From positions 1-64,000 of the forward strand of contig JAFZBE010000042.1 of assembly GCA_017561935.1 (NCBI GenBank): a DNA stretch of 64,000 nucleotides, in the 5' to 3' direction. Positions 50,520 to 59,244 of the stretch are shown here, in pieces; the stretch's first letter is position 1, and each line of letters opens with the position of its first letter. Origin of the DNA: Bacteroidales bacterium (GTDB lineage: Bacteria; Bacteroidota; Bacteroidia; Bacteroidales; UBA3663). The notes under the pieces were generated by a model. That model did no database searches. It saw nothing but the letters and a program-made list of their open reading frames with translations, and was not told where the DNA came from. Made by a program: the position numbers and the translations under genes.

Positions 50520-52058
50520 TTAGTTACTTGTGGCCCTGAGTGAGCGAACGTATTTCATAAATTTGTCGATGAGTTTGATGCCCTCCTGATTGGGTGTCGT
50601 GATGAGTGATGCCCCATTGTCAAACTGCATTACGGTAGCCTTACCTTCCTCGAAGACAGGCCAGTAGGGCAGGCCTTCGCCATTGGGATCGCCACCCGTC
50701 TTGGCAAAGTTCACCCAATACTGCTGCATCAGATCGCTTACTTTCTTCTCCTGCGGGAATTTCTCTGCCTTATCATCAAAGACGCCTTTCAGATACATCA
50801 TATCGTCGGCATGAGCAGCGCCACGACGATTGCCTTGAGCATAGACGGTGGTATCAGACTTCTGGGCGAGGTAAGCCGAATAGACTGCACTCTTTCCTGT
50901 TTGCTTCTGGAAGGTGGCCCAGGCGTAGGATGGCCATCCGAAGCTTACGTCACGCACAAAGTCGCGCATGCTGAACAAGCGCTCCTCGTCGGTCAAACCA
51001 GGATAAACTGCTTTTGCGCTGTCGGACCACTGGCCGGGCAACTGACTAAACAGCTGCTGATACATCTCTTCACTTGCCGAACCGAAGGATACAGCACCCT
51101 CGTCGCTGTTGTGCATAATCAGCACGGGCACATCATTAAATTCGCCTTTCTCGTAAAGGTCGTAGATAGATTCGGGAATGACGTAACCATCAACGATGGG
51201 CGTACAGGCTGGGAAGTTCACGCCATTGCCCGTCAGTTCCTTGGTATCCATCTGACGCATCTCAGCGATGGAGTTTTTCTGCAGCTGACTCATAAACATC
51301 TGACCAATCATCTGAGCCATCTCTTGATTAACCACATTCGTGGGCGAAATAAAGCCCCCGCTCTGACTGATGCAGGCGCGGAACAAGCCCTTGGCCAGGG
51401 GCGAGGCACATAGGATGTGACAACTCATGGCTCCTGCCGACTCGCCGAAGATAGTGACCTTCGCAGGGTCGCCGCCAAAGTTGCTGATGTTGCGCTGCAC
51501 CCATTGCAGAGCAAAGATCTGGTCGAGGATGCCATAGTTGCCGGAGTGACCGCCCGACTCCTTGGCCAGATCGGCATGCGCCATAAATCCTAATGAGCCG
51601 GCTCGATATTCAATAGAGACGGCTACGACACCCCTGCGCGCCAGACTCTGCCACAGGTCGCCACCATAATGCTCTGTCGCAAAGCCGCCTCCATGTATGA
51701 ATACCATCACGGGCAGGGCATCGTTGACAGTCTTGGCGGGTGTGGCGACACTCAGATAGAGGCAATCCTCACTCATCATGTCGTACTTCACGTAGCTCTT
51801 TTCGGGCTGGGGAGGCCATTTGGCCACATCCTCTGCCTTCAGCACTCCCTTCCACGGCAGTGCTGGCTGTGGCGCCTTCCATCGCAGGTCGCCCACGGGT
51901 GGCGCTGCGTATGGAATGGCTTTATACACGGCGAGGTCCGTCCCATCGGGCGTACCCTCCACATCTCCTGTTTCTACATGCGTTTTCAATAGCGGCTGCG
52001 CTTCCGCAGCCACCATGCCTAATAGTCCACAGACTATCATGAATAGTTTTTTCTTCAT
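50520..52058 (-). CDS. secreted carboxylesterase (type B family)
   Basis: 512 residues from ATG 52058; an upstream in-frame ATG at 52106 lies about 28 nt into the predicted transcript, so 52058, which begins the signal peptide FMIVCGLLGMVAAEA, is preferred. Alpha/beta hydrolase: HGGGF (122-126) is the oxyanion loop, Ser207 in FGESAGA the nucleophile, SDEGAVSF holds the acid and GAAHADDM the His. EDCLYLSVATP is the second family signature. With the GH43 gene downstream it probably removes acyl groups from hemicellulose or pectin before glycosidase attack. Confidence 0.9.
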   Translation of the reverse strand: MKKKLFMIVCGLLGMVAAEAQPLLKTHVETGDVEGTPDGTDLAVYKAIPYAAPPVGDLRWKAPQPALPWKGVLKAEDVAKWPPQPEKSYVKYDMMSEDCLYLSVATPAKTVNDALPVMVFIHGGGFATEHYGGDLWQSLARRGVVAVSIEYRAGSLGFMAHADLAKESGGHSGNYGILDQIFALQWVQRNISNFGGDPAKVTIFGESAGAMSCHILCASPLAKGLFRACISQSGGFISPTNVVNQEMAQMIGQMFMSQLQKNSIAEMRQMDTKELTGNGVNFPACTPIVDGYVIPESIYDLYEKGEFNDVPVLIMHNSDEGAVSFGSASEEMYQQLFSQLPGQWSDSAKAVYPGLTDEERLFSMRDFVRDVSFGWPSYAWATFQKQTGKSAVYSAYLAQKSDTTVYAQGNRRGAAHADDMMYLKGVFDDKAEKFPQEKKVSDLMQQYWVNFAKTGGDPNGEGLPYWPVFEEGKATVMQFDNGASLITTPNQEGIKLIDKFMKYVRSLRATSN

Positions 52059-52140
52059 ATTATACGTAACTTTACCTTTTTTATTGAGCTTGTCGATGGT
52101 CTGCAAAAAACTCCCTATCGATGTTAATCCTAATTAGGTG

Positions 52141-52172
52141 CAAAGGTATCGTTTATTTCTGAATTATGCAAG
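52141..52172 (-). promoter_or_regulatory. promoter of the carboxylesterase-GH43 operon
   Basis: Minus strand CTTG (52172-52169), 20-bp spacer, TACCTTTG (52148-52141). Confidence 0.6.
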
Positions 52173-52217
52173 GAAACTTATGTTATATTTGGTTAAATGA
52201 CCAAAAATCATACACCA

Positions 52218-52279
52218 ACTTATGGACCATAATCGTCCAATTTCTGTCCGTAACCATATAAAAACACCCACTTATGGAC
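52218..52279 (+). repeat. pair of 10-bp direct repeats in a divergent promoter region
   Basis: ACTTATGGAC occurs at 52218-52227 and 52270-52279, 52 bp apart (about five helical turns). Between them, GTCC words at about 52234 and 52246 face the GGAC ends. Placed between the esterase operon and the lipoprotein gene, they are candidate operator sites. Confidence 0.5.
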
Positions 52280-52285
52280 AAAATA

Positions 52286-52317
52286 CTTGGATAATTGAAG
52301 TGGAATCACTATCTTTG
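52286..52317 (+). promoter_or_regulatory. promoter of the NTF2-like lipoprotein gene
   Basis: CTTG (52286-52289), 20-bp spacer, TATCTTTG (52310-52317), 34 bp before the ATG. Confidence 0.65.
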
Positions 52318-52351
52318 CCCCAGCAAAATGGTTCTGTAAATATCTACCACT

Positions 52352-53443
52352 ATGATTCTATCATCATGTTTTAAATCTATGCTGCTTGCAGGCACTGTTA
52401 TGCTGCTGATGCAGGCATGCAGTTCGTCGGAGAAAGAGGCGGACCTGCCGGTTCGCAAGCCCTGTAACCTGGAGCGTCTTTATAAGGATATGCCCCAGGA
52501 TATCCGAATGGATACGCCAGACCTAGCGTTTGTGAATGCCCTTTGTGCCGGCAAGGCTGATGAGGTGGTTAGTCTGTTCCGTGAGAAGAAACTGTTTTGG
52601 GACGAGAAGCCGGCTGTCGATGCTCCTTACGGACGTTTTGAGGGCCTTGAGGATATACGTTCGTTTGCAGCGGGATTCCTAGATAAGTTCAATGCGACTT
52701 CGGCCACCTTTACTCCGGTGTTCCAAACCATCGGTGGTGGAAGGATTGCCTTGGAAGGCGTATTCAAGTTCGTGGTGGATGAAGCCATCGAGGAGGTGCC
52801 TTTCTTTGTGATTACAGACCTTCGGACACCGTCTCTGCTTGAGGAGGTGAGGATGTACACGCATTATACTTTTATCCCAGGCCTTACGCCTTACCGAAAG
52901 CCTATCTTCAAGCCTGCCCATTACGAGATGGGTGATCCGGGTCTGCTGACTGGAGCTATGCGCGCTTATTACGAAGCGCTCCACCATGCGCCTTACTGCA
53001 ACCCTGAGAAGATTCACGCAGCCTTTGCGGATGAGTGCATCGTGGGCGGATATGACCCGTGGGGAACTCCCATCCTCTCGAAGGAGGAGATGTCGAAAAA
53101 TGCCCATCGCTTCGGCTATGGTCTGGCCACCTACATCCCCGCTTGTGTGGGTATGCGCTACGAGACAATCATTGACGACGGCAAGACCTGCGTCATCGAA
53201 TGGTGCCATATCGTTTCGAAGCAGGGTCAGCAGGAACGCAACCGCATCGCAATGTCGGGTTGCAGCGCCTATACCCGCAATGACAAAGGCTATCTGTGCT
53301 CTGTTCGCATCAGCGACTATGCGGGGCATGAGGGGGAGATTGATTGGACGAAGACGGAGGTGTCGCGCGATGAGGCATACGCCATCAACTTGGTGGATGA
53401 GTTCCATGGGGGATGCGGGATGAAGGAGCAGGAGGAGTACTGA
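52352..53443 (+). CDS. lipoprotein with two NTF2/SnoaL-like domains
   Basis: 363 residues. Lipoprotein signal ending LMQAC (Cys23). Two successive alpha+beta regions, about 55-165 and 195-345, have the look of SnoaL/NTF2-like cone folds: ALCAGKADEVVSLF...PYGRFEGLEDIRSFAAGFL, then HAAFADECIVGGYDPWG...GYGLATYIPACVGMRYETI. Such domains bind or isomerise small hydrophobic or sugar ligands, but no catalytic set is evident. Divergent from the esterase-GH43 operon, so perhaps co-regulated with it. Confidence 0.65.
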   Translation: MILSSCFKSMLLAGTVMLLMQACSSSEKEADLPVRKPCNLERLYKDMPQDIRMDTPDLAFVNALCAGKADEVVSLFREKKLFWDEKPAVDAPYGRFEGLEDIRSFAAGFLDKFNATSATFTPVFQTIGGGRIALEGVFKFVVDEAIEEVPFFVITDLRTPSLLEEVRMYTHYTFIPGLTPYRKPIFKPAHYEMGDPGLLTGAMRAYYEALHHAPYCNPEKIHAAFADECIVGGYDPWGTPILSKEEMSKNAHRFGYGLATYIPACVGMRYETIIDDGKTCVIEWCHIVSKQGQQERNRIAMSGCSAYTRNDKGYLCSVRISDYAGHEGEIDWTKTEVSRDEAYAINLVDEFHGGCGMKEQEEY

Positions 53444-53453
53444 GGACCCCTCA

Positions 53454-53473
53454 ATCCCCCTATTTAGGGGGAT
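53454..53473 (+). other. hairpin between convergent genes
   Basis: ATCCCCC-TATTTA-GGGGGAT, a perfect 7-bp stem 10 bp after the lipoprotein stop. It lacks a T run, so it may aid mRNA stability or Rho-independent-like pausing only weakly. Confidence 0.5.
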
Positions 53474-53579
53474 GACTTGCTTGTCCCGTTTTCATTAACA
53501 CGAATTATCGCTAATTGACATGTATTATTTATATGTCGATGTCCTTTAATGATTGACCATATTGATTGTTCGTCCAGAA

Positions 53580-56204
53580 TTATGGGAGGATGGATTTCTT
53601 CCCTCCCTGGATGTAGATGCCTTTGACGGGATGGGCGACGCGGCGGCCGAGGAGGTCGTAGGTAGGAGGAGTGTTAGTGGAGTTGGGTTCTTGTTTTATG
53701 GCGCTGATGGCTGTGGTGCCTGAGGTGATTGCGATGCCGAAAGGAAGGGAGAAGGTGGTTTCTCCATCGTTGACGACAACATTGAAGCGTCCAATGCATT
53801 GGGTGTTGGGCTTGATGACCGATACAGTCAGCGTGGTGCCGTTGATCTGTGTAGTATAGAGGCCTGTGAAATTCTCTCCTTCGATACTAAATGATGGGGT
53901 GACAGGGTTGCCGTTCTGACCGTAGAAGCCGATGAAGTAGGGACGAAGATCAATGCTGGCTGTGCCATTGGGTTCGATGACGATGTAGGGATGTGCAACG
54001 AAATCGAGATAATCTTCGAGCAACGTCCAACCATCATCGTCGGGATCGTCGTTGTGGTTGGCTGTTTCGGGGTCGCTGCCTATACATTGCTCGTACCAGT
54101 TGGGCATACCGTCCTGATCGGAGTCCCAATCCTCGGCACGATACTCCACGGGATAGTCCTCCCAACCTCCTGCATCGTCCTCATGGTCAATCTCGCCCTT
54201 GATGCCAGAGCGGGAACCCACGTAGGTGTAGGTGCCGTCGATGGTTTCCTTGACGACACGCACATGCTGATTATCGCGACAGGGCATGGTGGCTCCTGCA
54301 TTGGTGGTGACAATCTTCATAGCCTCCTGGGCTGTGTGAATGGTGGCCTTTGATTCGAAGAATGGTTCATCGACCCAAGTGCGTTCTGGTTCGGGACCTG
54401 TGGCCGTGTAGGTGTCGTTCAGGGCATCGTATGTCAAGGAGTGGTTCTTGTTCTCGCGGATGTTGCCATCGACGTAGGCGAACTGTGTGCGTTCGCCGCC
54501 ACCTTCGTTCTGGGCGATGAAGAGTTCGGTACGACGGGTGTCGGGCCCCATCTTGTAGTAATTGTTCACAAACTGCATCCACTTGGCTCCTCCATCGGTG
54601 GTGCGCTTCCACCAATTGTAACAAACGTTGTTGAACATGTCAAGTTCGCCGGCAGCATTGCCATTGCCGTCCAGACCTCCACCCATGCTCCAGTTGCGTC
54701 CTGCACAGTTGACCAGCAGGTTGTGGCTGAACGTGCCACGCTCACCACCAATGGTGGCTGCAAAGCCGTGGTTGGTACCTGCTGCGTAGTTCTTATGGTC
54801 GGCGATACCCAATGCCTCGGCAATCATCGAATACTGGAACGTGATGTTCTTGGCACCACGGCTGGAGAACGTCTCGTCGGTGCCCCAGGCTGCCGTGGTA
54901 TGGTCGATGATGCTATGGTCGGCGCCTGTCATGCCGAGGGCGTTGCCCGTGTCGCCATAACCACGTTTGAAGCGCATGTGACGACAGATGATGTCGGAGC
55001 CGATATTGATGTTCGAATGCTTGATGCAGATGCCCTTGCCGGGAGACGTCTGTCCGGCGATGTAGGCGTAGGGTTTGGTGAAATAGGAATTGAAATCGAG
55101 TTCGATGGTGCCGCTGACATCGAAGACAATGTAGCGGGGTTCGTTCATCTCGACAAGGCCATAGAGCAACGTGCCGGGCTCCTTGCCACCACTGAGGCTG
55201 GTGACATGATATACCACACCACCACGTCCACCAATGGCATATCGTCCATAACCCTCGGCACCTGGGAAGGCCAGTTGACGAGGCTGACAAGCCCATACCT
55301 TGCCTGGGTGAATCTGGCCATCGGCATCCACCTCATCGACACGCCACCAATAGCGCTGCATGGACTTCAGACCGCTCTTCACATATTCGGGAGCCACGCC
55401 TTCGTATTCATAGCTGGTGGCATTGGCCACTTCGGTGGAGTCGGTACCCAAGACCATCTTGTGACTGACAGCCTCGGGAGCAGCAGCCCATGCGAAATGG
55501 ATGGTGCCATCGTCGGTACCTGCATGGAAGTCGTGGTCGGCAGGCTGTGGGTCGGTAGCCACGATGGATGCCACGTCGAATTCCAGGCCATTGATCATCA
55601 CACGGGTGTTGGTGTAGGTCATTCCTTCTTCGGGCACCGTGCTGTAGGTGATTACCACGGGTTGTCCTTCGGTGACATTGAAGGTGATGAACGACGTGCC
55701 TGCCTCGGCATTGCTACGGGCTGACGAAGTGAACTTCACCCCCGTAGCCACCACATTGCCATCAACACGCACCTCGATGTCGGGTTGCGTCTGACCGGCT
55801 TTCGAATTGTTGTGATAAGCCTTGAGCGAATGCTGGCCTGGAATCATGCCCGTGATGGTCAGGACGAGCGAGGTGGAGCCTTCGGTGATCTGCGTCAGGT
55901 TGCCATCGACGATGTTGGTGGCAAGCACCTCGTCGGCGATGACGCGGAGGCCGTTGGTCTCGACATCGGCCTTGCTCCAGTCGCTGCCCACATCGGAGGC
56001 TGCGCCATCGGCACTGATGGTGATGGACATGCCGTTGTCGAATGTCTTTGTGTCGCTTTGAGCACGGGGTACTGCCCACGAGATGTAGTTGATTTCGGTA
56101 TCCTTGCCGGGAGTGACCTTGCCAGGGAGGTCAAAGTCGATGTTCTGCGCCACGAGCGCAAGGGAGCACATCTGCAGTGCTGCCATGGTCATTAGCTTGT
56201 TCAT
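53580..56204 (-). CDS. secreted pectate lyase (PL1-like), multidomain, T9SS-tailed
   Basis: 874 residues. Signal peptide at 3-19; residues about 20-210 form a beta-rich domain, about 215-310 a fibronectin III-like domain (TIHFAWAAAPEA to RYWWRVDEVD), and AFPGAEGYGRYAIGGRGG (from about 313) opens the parallel beta-helix of PL1 pectate lyases, which continues to about 620 with typical short strands. DSDQDGMPNWYE and DDPDDDGWTLLEDYLDF are calcium-binding dockerin/thrombospondin-3-like words. The end, YDLLGRRVAHPVKGIYIQGG plus KKSILP, is a T9SS tail. It cleaves polygalacturonate by beta-elimination (family knowledge) and is probably on or outside the cell surface. Confidence 0.88.
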   Translation of the reverse strand: MNKLMTMAALQMCSLALVAQNIDFDLPGKVTPGKDTEINYISWAVPRAQSDTKTFDNGMSITISADGAASDVGSDWSKADVETNGLRVIADEVLATNIVDGNLTQITEGSTSLVLTITGMIPGQHSLKAYHNNSKAGQTQPDIEVRVDGNVVATGVKFTSSARSNAEAGTSFITFNVTEGQPVVITYSTVPEEGMTYTNTRVMINGLEFDVASIVATDPQPADHDFHAGTDDGTIHFAWAAAPEAVSHKMVLGTDSTEVANATSYEYEGVAPEYVKSGLKSMQRYWWRVDEVDADGQIHPGKVWACQPRQLAFPGAEGYGRYAIGGRGGVVYHVTSLSGGKEPGTLLYGLVEMNEPRYIVFDVSGTIELDFNSYFTKPYAYIAGQTSPGKGICIKHSNINIGSDIICRHMRFKRGYGDTGNALGMTGADHSIIDHTTAAWGTDETFSSRGAKNITFQYSMIAEALGIADHKNYAAGTNHGFAATIGGERGTFSHNLLVNCAGRNWSMGGGLDGNGNAAGELDMFNNVCYNWWKRTTDGGAKWMQFVNNYYKMGPDTRRTELFIAQNEGGGERTQFAYVDGNIRENKNHSLTYDALNDTYTATGPEPERTWVDEPFFESKATIHTAQEAMKIVTTNAGATMPCRDNQHVRVVKETIDGTYTYVGSRSGIKGEIDHEDDAGGWEDYPVEYRAEDWDSDQDGMPNWYEQCIGSDPETANHNDDPDDDGWTLLEDYLDFVAHPYIVIEPNGTASIDLRPYFIGFYGQNGNPVTPSFSIEGENFTGLYTTQINGTTLTVSVIKPNTQCIGRFNVVVNDGETTFSLPFGIAITSGTTAISAIKQEPNSTNTPPTYDLLGRRVAHPVKGIYIQGGKKSILP

Positions 56205-56231
56205 GTGTGGTGTTTTTTATAAATTTTGTTG

Positions 56232-56239
56232 CAAATATA
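56232..56239 (-). promoter_or_regulatory. -7 box of the pectate lyase gene
   Basis: Minus strand TATATTTG, 28 bp before the ATG. Confidence 0.5.
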
Positions 56240-56303
56240 TACTTTATTTGATAATTCACAAAAAATAATATGAAATAATAGCGCTTGTCTCGTAAATATT
56301 TAT

Positions 56304-56311
56304 TATTTTTG
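56304..56311 (+). promoter_or_regulatory. -7 box of the receptor operon
   Basis: TATTTTTG, 22 bp before ATG 56333. Confidence 0.5.
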
Positions 56312-56332
56312 CAATCTCATAAATACAAATAT

Positions 56333-56803
56333 ATGAAAAAAGTTTTTGCTATTTTGATTGGCCTGTCGTTGATGACGTCGGCCTTTGCTGTTGAAACAAA
56401 TTTTGAGTCAGACGAGAACCAAGTGACGGACCCCACGGTGGTTTCGGACGAAGAATCGTGGGTGGACGAAGCGGGTGATGAAATCGAAGACGTGAGGGAT
56501 GTCATCGATGATGTGATCGAGGAAGATCCCCTTGAACGATTCAATTACGGGAATGACTATCGGAATGATGAGCTGGTTATCTTGATCTTATTCTTGTTCG
56601 CGCTCTTCTTTATCGGCGTATCCACAGGACTGTATGTGCTGGTGGCTGTGATGGCGATGAACCGGCATAGGAATGCGGCAGTGTGGGTATTCCTGAGCAT
56701 CGTCTTGACTCCTTTGTTGGGGATTATCATCCTGCTGTTATTGGGGAAGAGTGACCCGCTGAAGCCTGAGTTGCTATATAACAAACAGGAATCTGGAAGA
56801 TGA
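56333..56803 (+). CDS. exported small membrane protein upstream of TonB receptor
   Basis: 156 residues from ATG 56333. A signal peptide (KKVFAILIGLSLMTSAFA) is followed by an acidic stretch (about 20-75) and two hydrophobic helices (about 82-105 and 114-143) with a short basic loop MNRHRNAAVW between. No family recognised; the acidic periplasmic part plus two helices could make it an accessory of the outer-membrane receptor whose start overlaps its stop by 4 bp. Confidence 0.7.
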   Translation: MKKVFAILIGLSLMTSAFAVETNFESDENQVTDPTVVSDEESWVDEAGDEIEDVRDVIDDVIEEDPLERFNYGNDYRNDELVILILFLFALFFIGVSTGLYVLVAVMAMNRHRNAAVWVFLSIVLTPLLGIIILLLLGKSDPLKPELLYNKQESGR

Positions 56804-59172
56804 GAAAGATAGTATTCTGGATGACGGCCTTAATGGCCTTTTTGTTTGTGGCCGTGATGGCGCAGGCACAAGAAAGAACCTTCGGACAAACTACACAGAC
56901 TATCCGTGGCCAGGTTTGCGATGTGGCATCGGGCGAACCTATGGTGGGCGTCACCGTGATGGTGGACGACCGCACTGACAAGGCTTCCATTTCGGATAGC
57001 GAGGGTAATTTCGTGATTGAAAGTGTACCTGTGGGCCGACATTCGGTGAAGGCCAGCTATATTGGTTATGAAACGTTGCTGCTGAAGGAGCAACTGCTTT
57101 CGTCGGGTAAGGAGATGGTGTTGAATCTGCGTATGACCGAACGCATCGCCGAACTCAACGAGGTGGTGGTAAAGCCGCTCGTGAACAAGCAGATGCCGCT
57201 CAACGAGATGGCGCAGGTGGGAGCCCGTATGTTCAGCGTGGAGGAAGCCTCACGTTATGCCGGAGGCATCGCCGACCCTGCTCGCACGGCTTCGATGTTC
57301 GCAGGTGTGGCCGCGGGAGGTGTCACCAACGGCATCTCGATCCATGGCAACTCGCCTCAGATGCTGCAGTGGCGTGTGGAGGGCGTGGAAGTGAACAACC
57401 CCAACCACTTTGCAGAGATCACCCAAGCCGGTGGCGGCATTTTCACATCGCTCAACGGCACAGTGCTCGCCAATAGCGACTTCCTGACGGGTGCGATGCC
57501 TGCCGAATATGGCAATGCCCTTTCTGGAGCTTTCGACATGAAGATGCGATCGGGCAACAACACCCGTTATGAGCATGCCTTCCAAGTGGGTACACTGGGC
57601 ATAGACTTCGCCTCGGAAGGGCCGCTGCGCAAGGGTTCGAAGGCTTCGTATCTGGTAAACTACCGCTACAGTTTCCTCGAGATTGCCAAGAAGCTGCATG
57701 CCATCAATATGGAGAAAGAGACGCTCGACTATCAGGACCTGAGCTTCAAGCTGAACTTCCCGACAGCGAATGCGGGGACTTTCACCCTGTGGTTCACAAG
57801 CCTTATCGACAACTACGAGAACGAAGTGCCCGACGTGTCGGAACGCGAGACGTTGTGGGACATGAACGATTCGTGGTCGCGCCAACGCAACTGCGCTACA
57901 GGACTGACACACACCTACCGTTTCCATTCGGGTGGCACGCTGACCTCGAGTGTTGCCTATACCGGAGCCTACACCAAGCTGCAGCAGAACGACTATGAAG
58001 AGGGGATGACCAAACTGCCCTGTATGGATGGTCGAAACGCAGGCTGGAACGTCATCATCAGCATGCAGCACAAGCATAAGTTCTCGCCGCGCTACACGAT
58101 GCAGAACGGCTTCGAGCATCGCCACATCGAATTTTCGGCATGGCTCAACTACGTTCATGAGATCGGTGAACCGCAGTACCGTGTCTATGAATCGGAGGGT
58201 AACACCGGACTCACCCGCCTTTACTCCAGCCACAAGCTGGCCTTGACATCGCGTCTTTCTACCGTGGCGGGTGTGAATGTGATGTGGTTCAACCTAAACA
58301 ACCAGTGGCTCGTCGAGCCGCGTCTGAGCCTGCAGTACAGGACTTCATCGTCGAACACCCTGTCGGTGGCATACGCCTTGAACAGCCGCAAGGAGAACAC
58401 CGACACCTATTTCGTCACCGATACCAACGGAGGGAATACCAATCCGAACAAGGACCTAGGCCTCACGCGTTCGCACCACGTCTCGGCTTCGTTCTCACAA
58501 CGTCTGGGCGAAAACGTCATGATGAAGCTTGAGCCCTACTGGCAGTATCTCTTCGACGTTCCCGTCGAGAAGGGATCGGTCTATTCCATCATCAACCACA
58601 ATCTGTTCTTCCAGGACCGTGTGCTCATGAACGAAGGCGCAGGACGCAACTACGGCATCGACCTCACACTCGAACGTTTCCTAAAGGACGGGTTGTATGG
58701 GATGTTCACCGCTACGGTGTTCAAGTCGGAGTACCGCGATGCGCAGGATGTATGGCATTCCACACGTCATGACCGAGGCTACATCACGAATATCCTGGGC
58801 GGCAAGGAATGGATGGTCGGCAAGGGCGACAAGAACGTCTTTGGCCTGAACGGACGACTCACGCTGATGGGTGGCGACCGCTACACGCCGATGGCCGAAG
58901 GGATGACCTTCGACGATATCGCCAAGCGTCCCGACAAGTCCATCCCCGAGGACTCGGCCAACCCCTTCAGCTGCCATTTCGACATGAATGTGGGCTATGC
59001 CTTCTCGGTCAAATACACCATCAACAAGCAGCACACCGCACGCCACTTCATCCTCGAATACCTGCAGATCCGTTCGTTCAATGGACAGACCTTCGACCTG
59101 AGGACGCACGAGCTTGTCAACCTCTTCACTTCGATGACCTTCCCCAATATCGCCTATCGAATCGAGTTCTAG
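56800..59172 (+). CDS. TonB-dependent receptor with carboxypeptidase-regulatory-like domain
   Basis: 790 residues. Signal peptide at 4-23, then a carboxypeptidase-regulatory-like (CarboxypepD_reg) domain (TIRGQVCDVASGEPMVGVTVMV to GYETLLLKE, about 33-105), a plug (about 115-225, with NGISIHGNSPQMLQWRVEGVEVNNPNHF) and a beta-barrel to the C-terminal IAYRIEF. No SusD-like partner follows, so it is not a canonical Sus pair; the ligand is unknown. Start ATG overlaps the previous stop (ATGA), so it is translated with that protein. Confidence 0.85.
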   Translation: MRKIVFWMTALMAFLFVAVMAQAQERTFGQTTQTIRGQVCDVASGEPMVGVTVMVDDRTDKASISDSEGNFVIESVPVGRHSVKASYIGYETLLLKEQLLSSGKEMVLNLRMTERIAELNEVVVKPLVNKQMPLNEMAQVGARMFSVEEASRYAGGIADPARTASMFAGVAAGGVTNGISIHGNSPQMLQWRVEGVEVNNPNHFAEITQAGGGIFTSLNGTVLANSDFLTGAMPAEYGNALSGAFDMKMRSGNNTRYEHAFQVGTLGIDFASEGPLRKGSKASYLVNYRYSFLEIAKKLHAINMEKETLDYQDLSFKLNFPTANAGTFTLWFTSLIDNYENEVPDVSERETLWDMNDSWSRQRNCATGLTHTYRFHSGGTLTSSVAYTGAYTKLQQNDYEEGMTKLPCMDGRNAGWNVIISMQHKHKFSPRYTMQNGFEHRHIEFSAWLNYVHEIGEPQYRVYESEGNTGLTRLYSSHKLALTSRLSTVAGVNVMWFNLNNQWLVEPRLSLQYRTSSSNTLSVAYALNSRKENTDTYFVTDTNGGNTNPNKDLGLTRSHHVSASFSQRLGENVMMKLEPYWQYLFDVPVEKGSVYSIINHNLFFQDRVLMNEGAGRNYGIDLTLERFLKDGLYGMFTATVFKSEYRDAQDVWHSTRHDRGYITNILGGKEWMVGKGDKNVFGLNGRLTLMGGDRYTPMAEGMTFDDIAKRPDKSIPEDSANPFSCHFDMNVGYAFSVKYTINKQHTARHFILEYLQIRSFNGQTFDLRTHELVNLFTSMTFPNIAYRIEF

Positions 59173-59205
59173 GGGCTGTTCTTCGAACATATTTGCGCGA
59201 AATAT

Positions 59206-59236
59206 TTTGCAATATCATTTTTTTGATGTATCTTTG
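59206..59236 (+). promoter_or_regulatory. promoter of the TPR/LuxR regulator gene
   Basis: TTTG (59206-59209), 19-bp spacer, TATCTTTG (59229-59236). The expected start of transcription is about 59243, two bases before the ATG, so the mRNA would be almost leaderless. Confidence 0.75.
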
Positions 59237-59244
59237 CACCCGAA

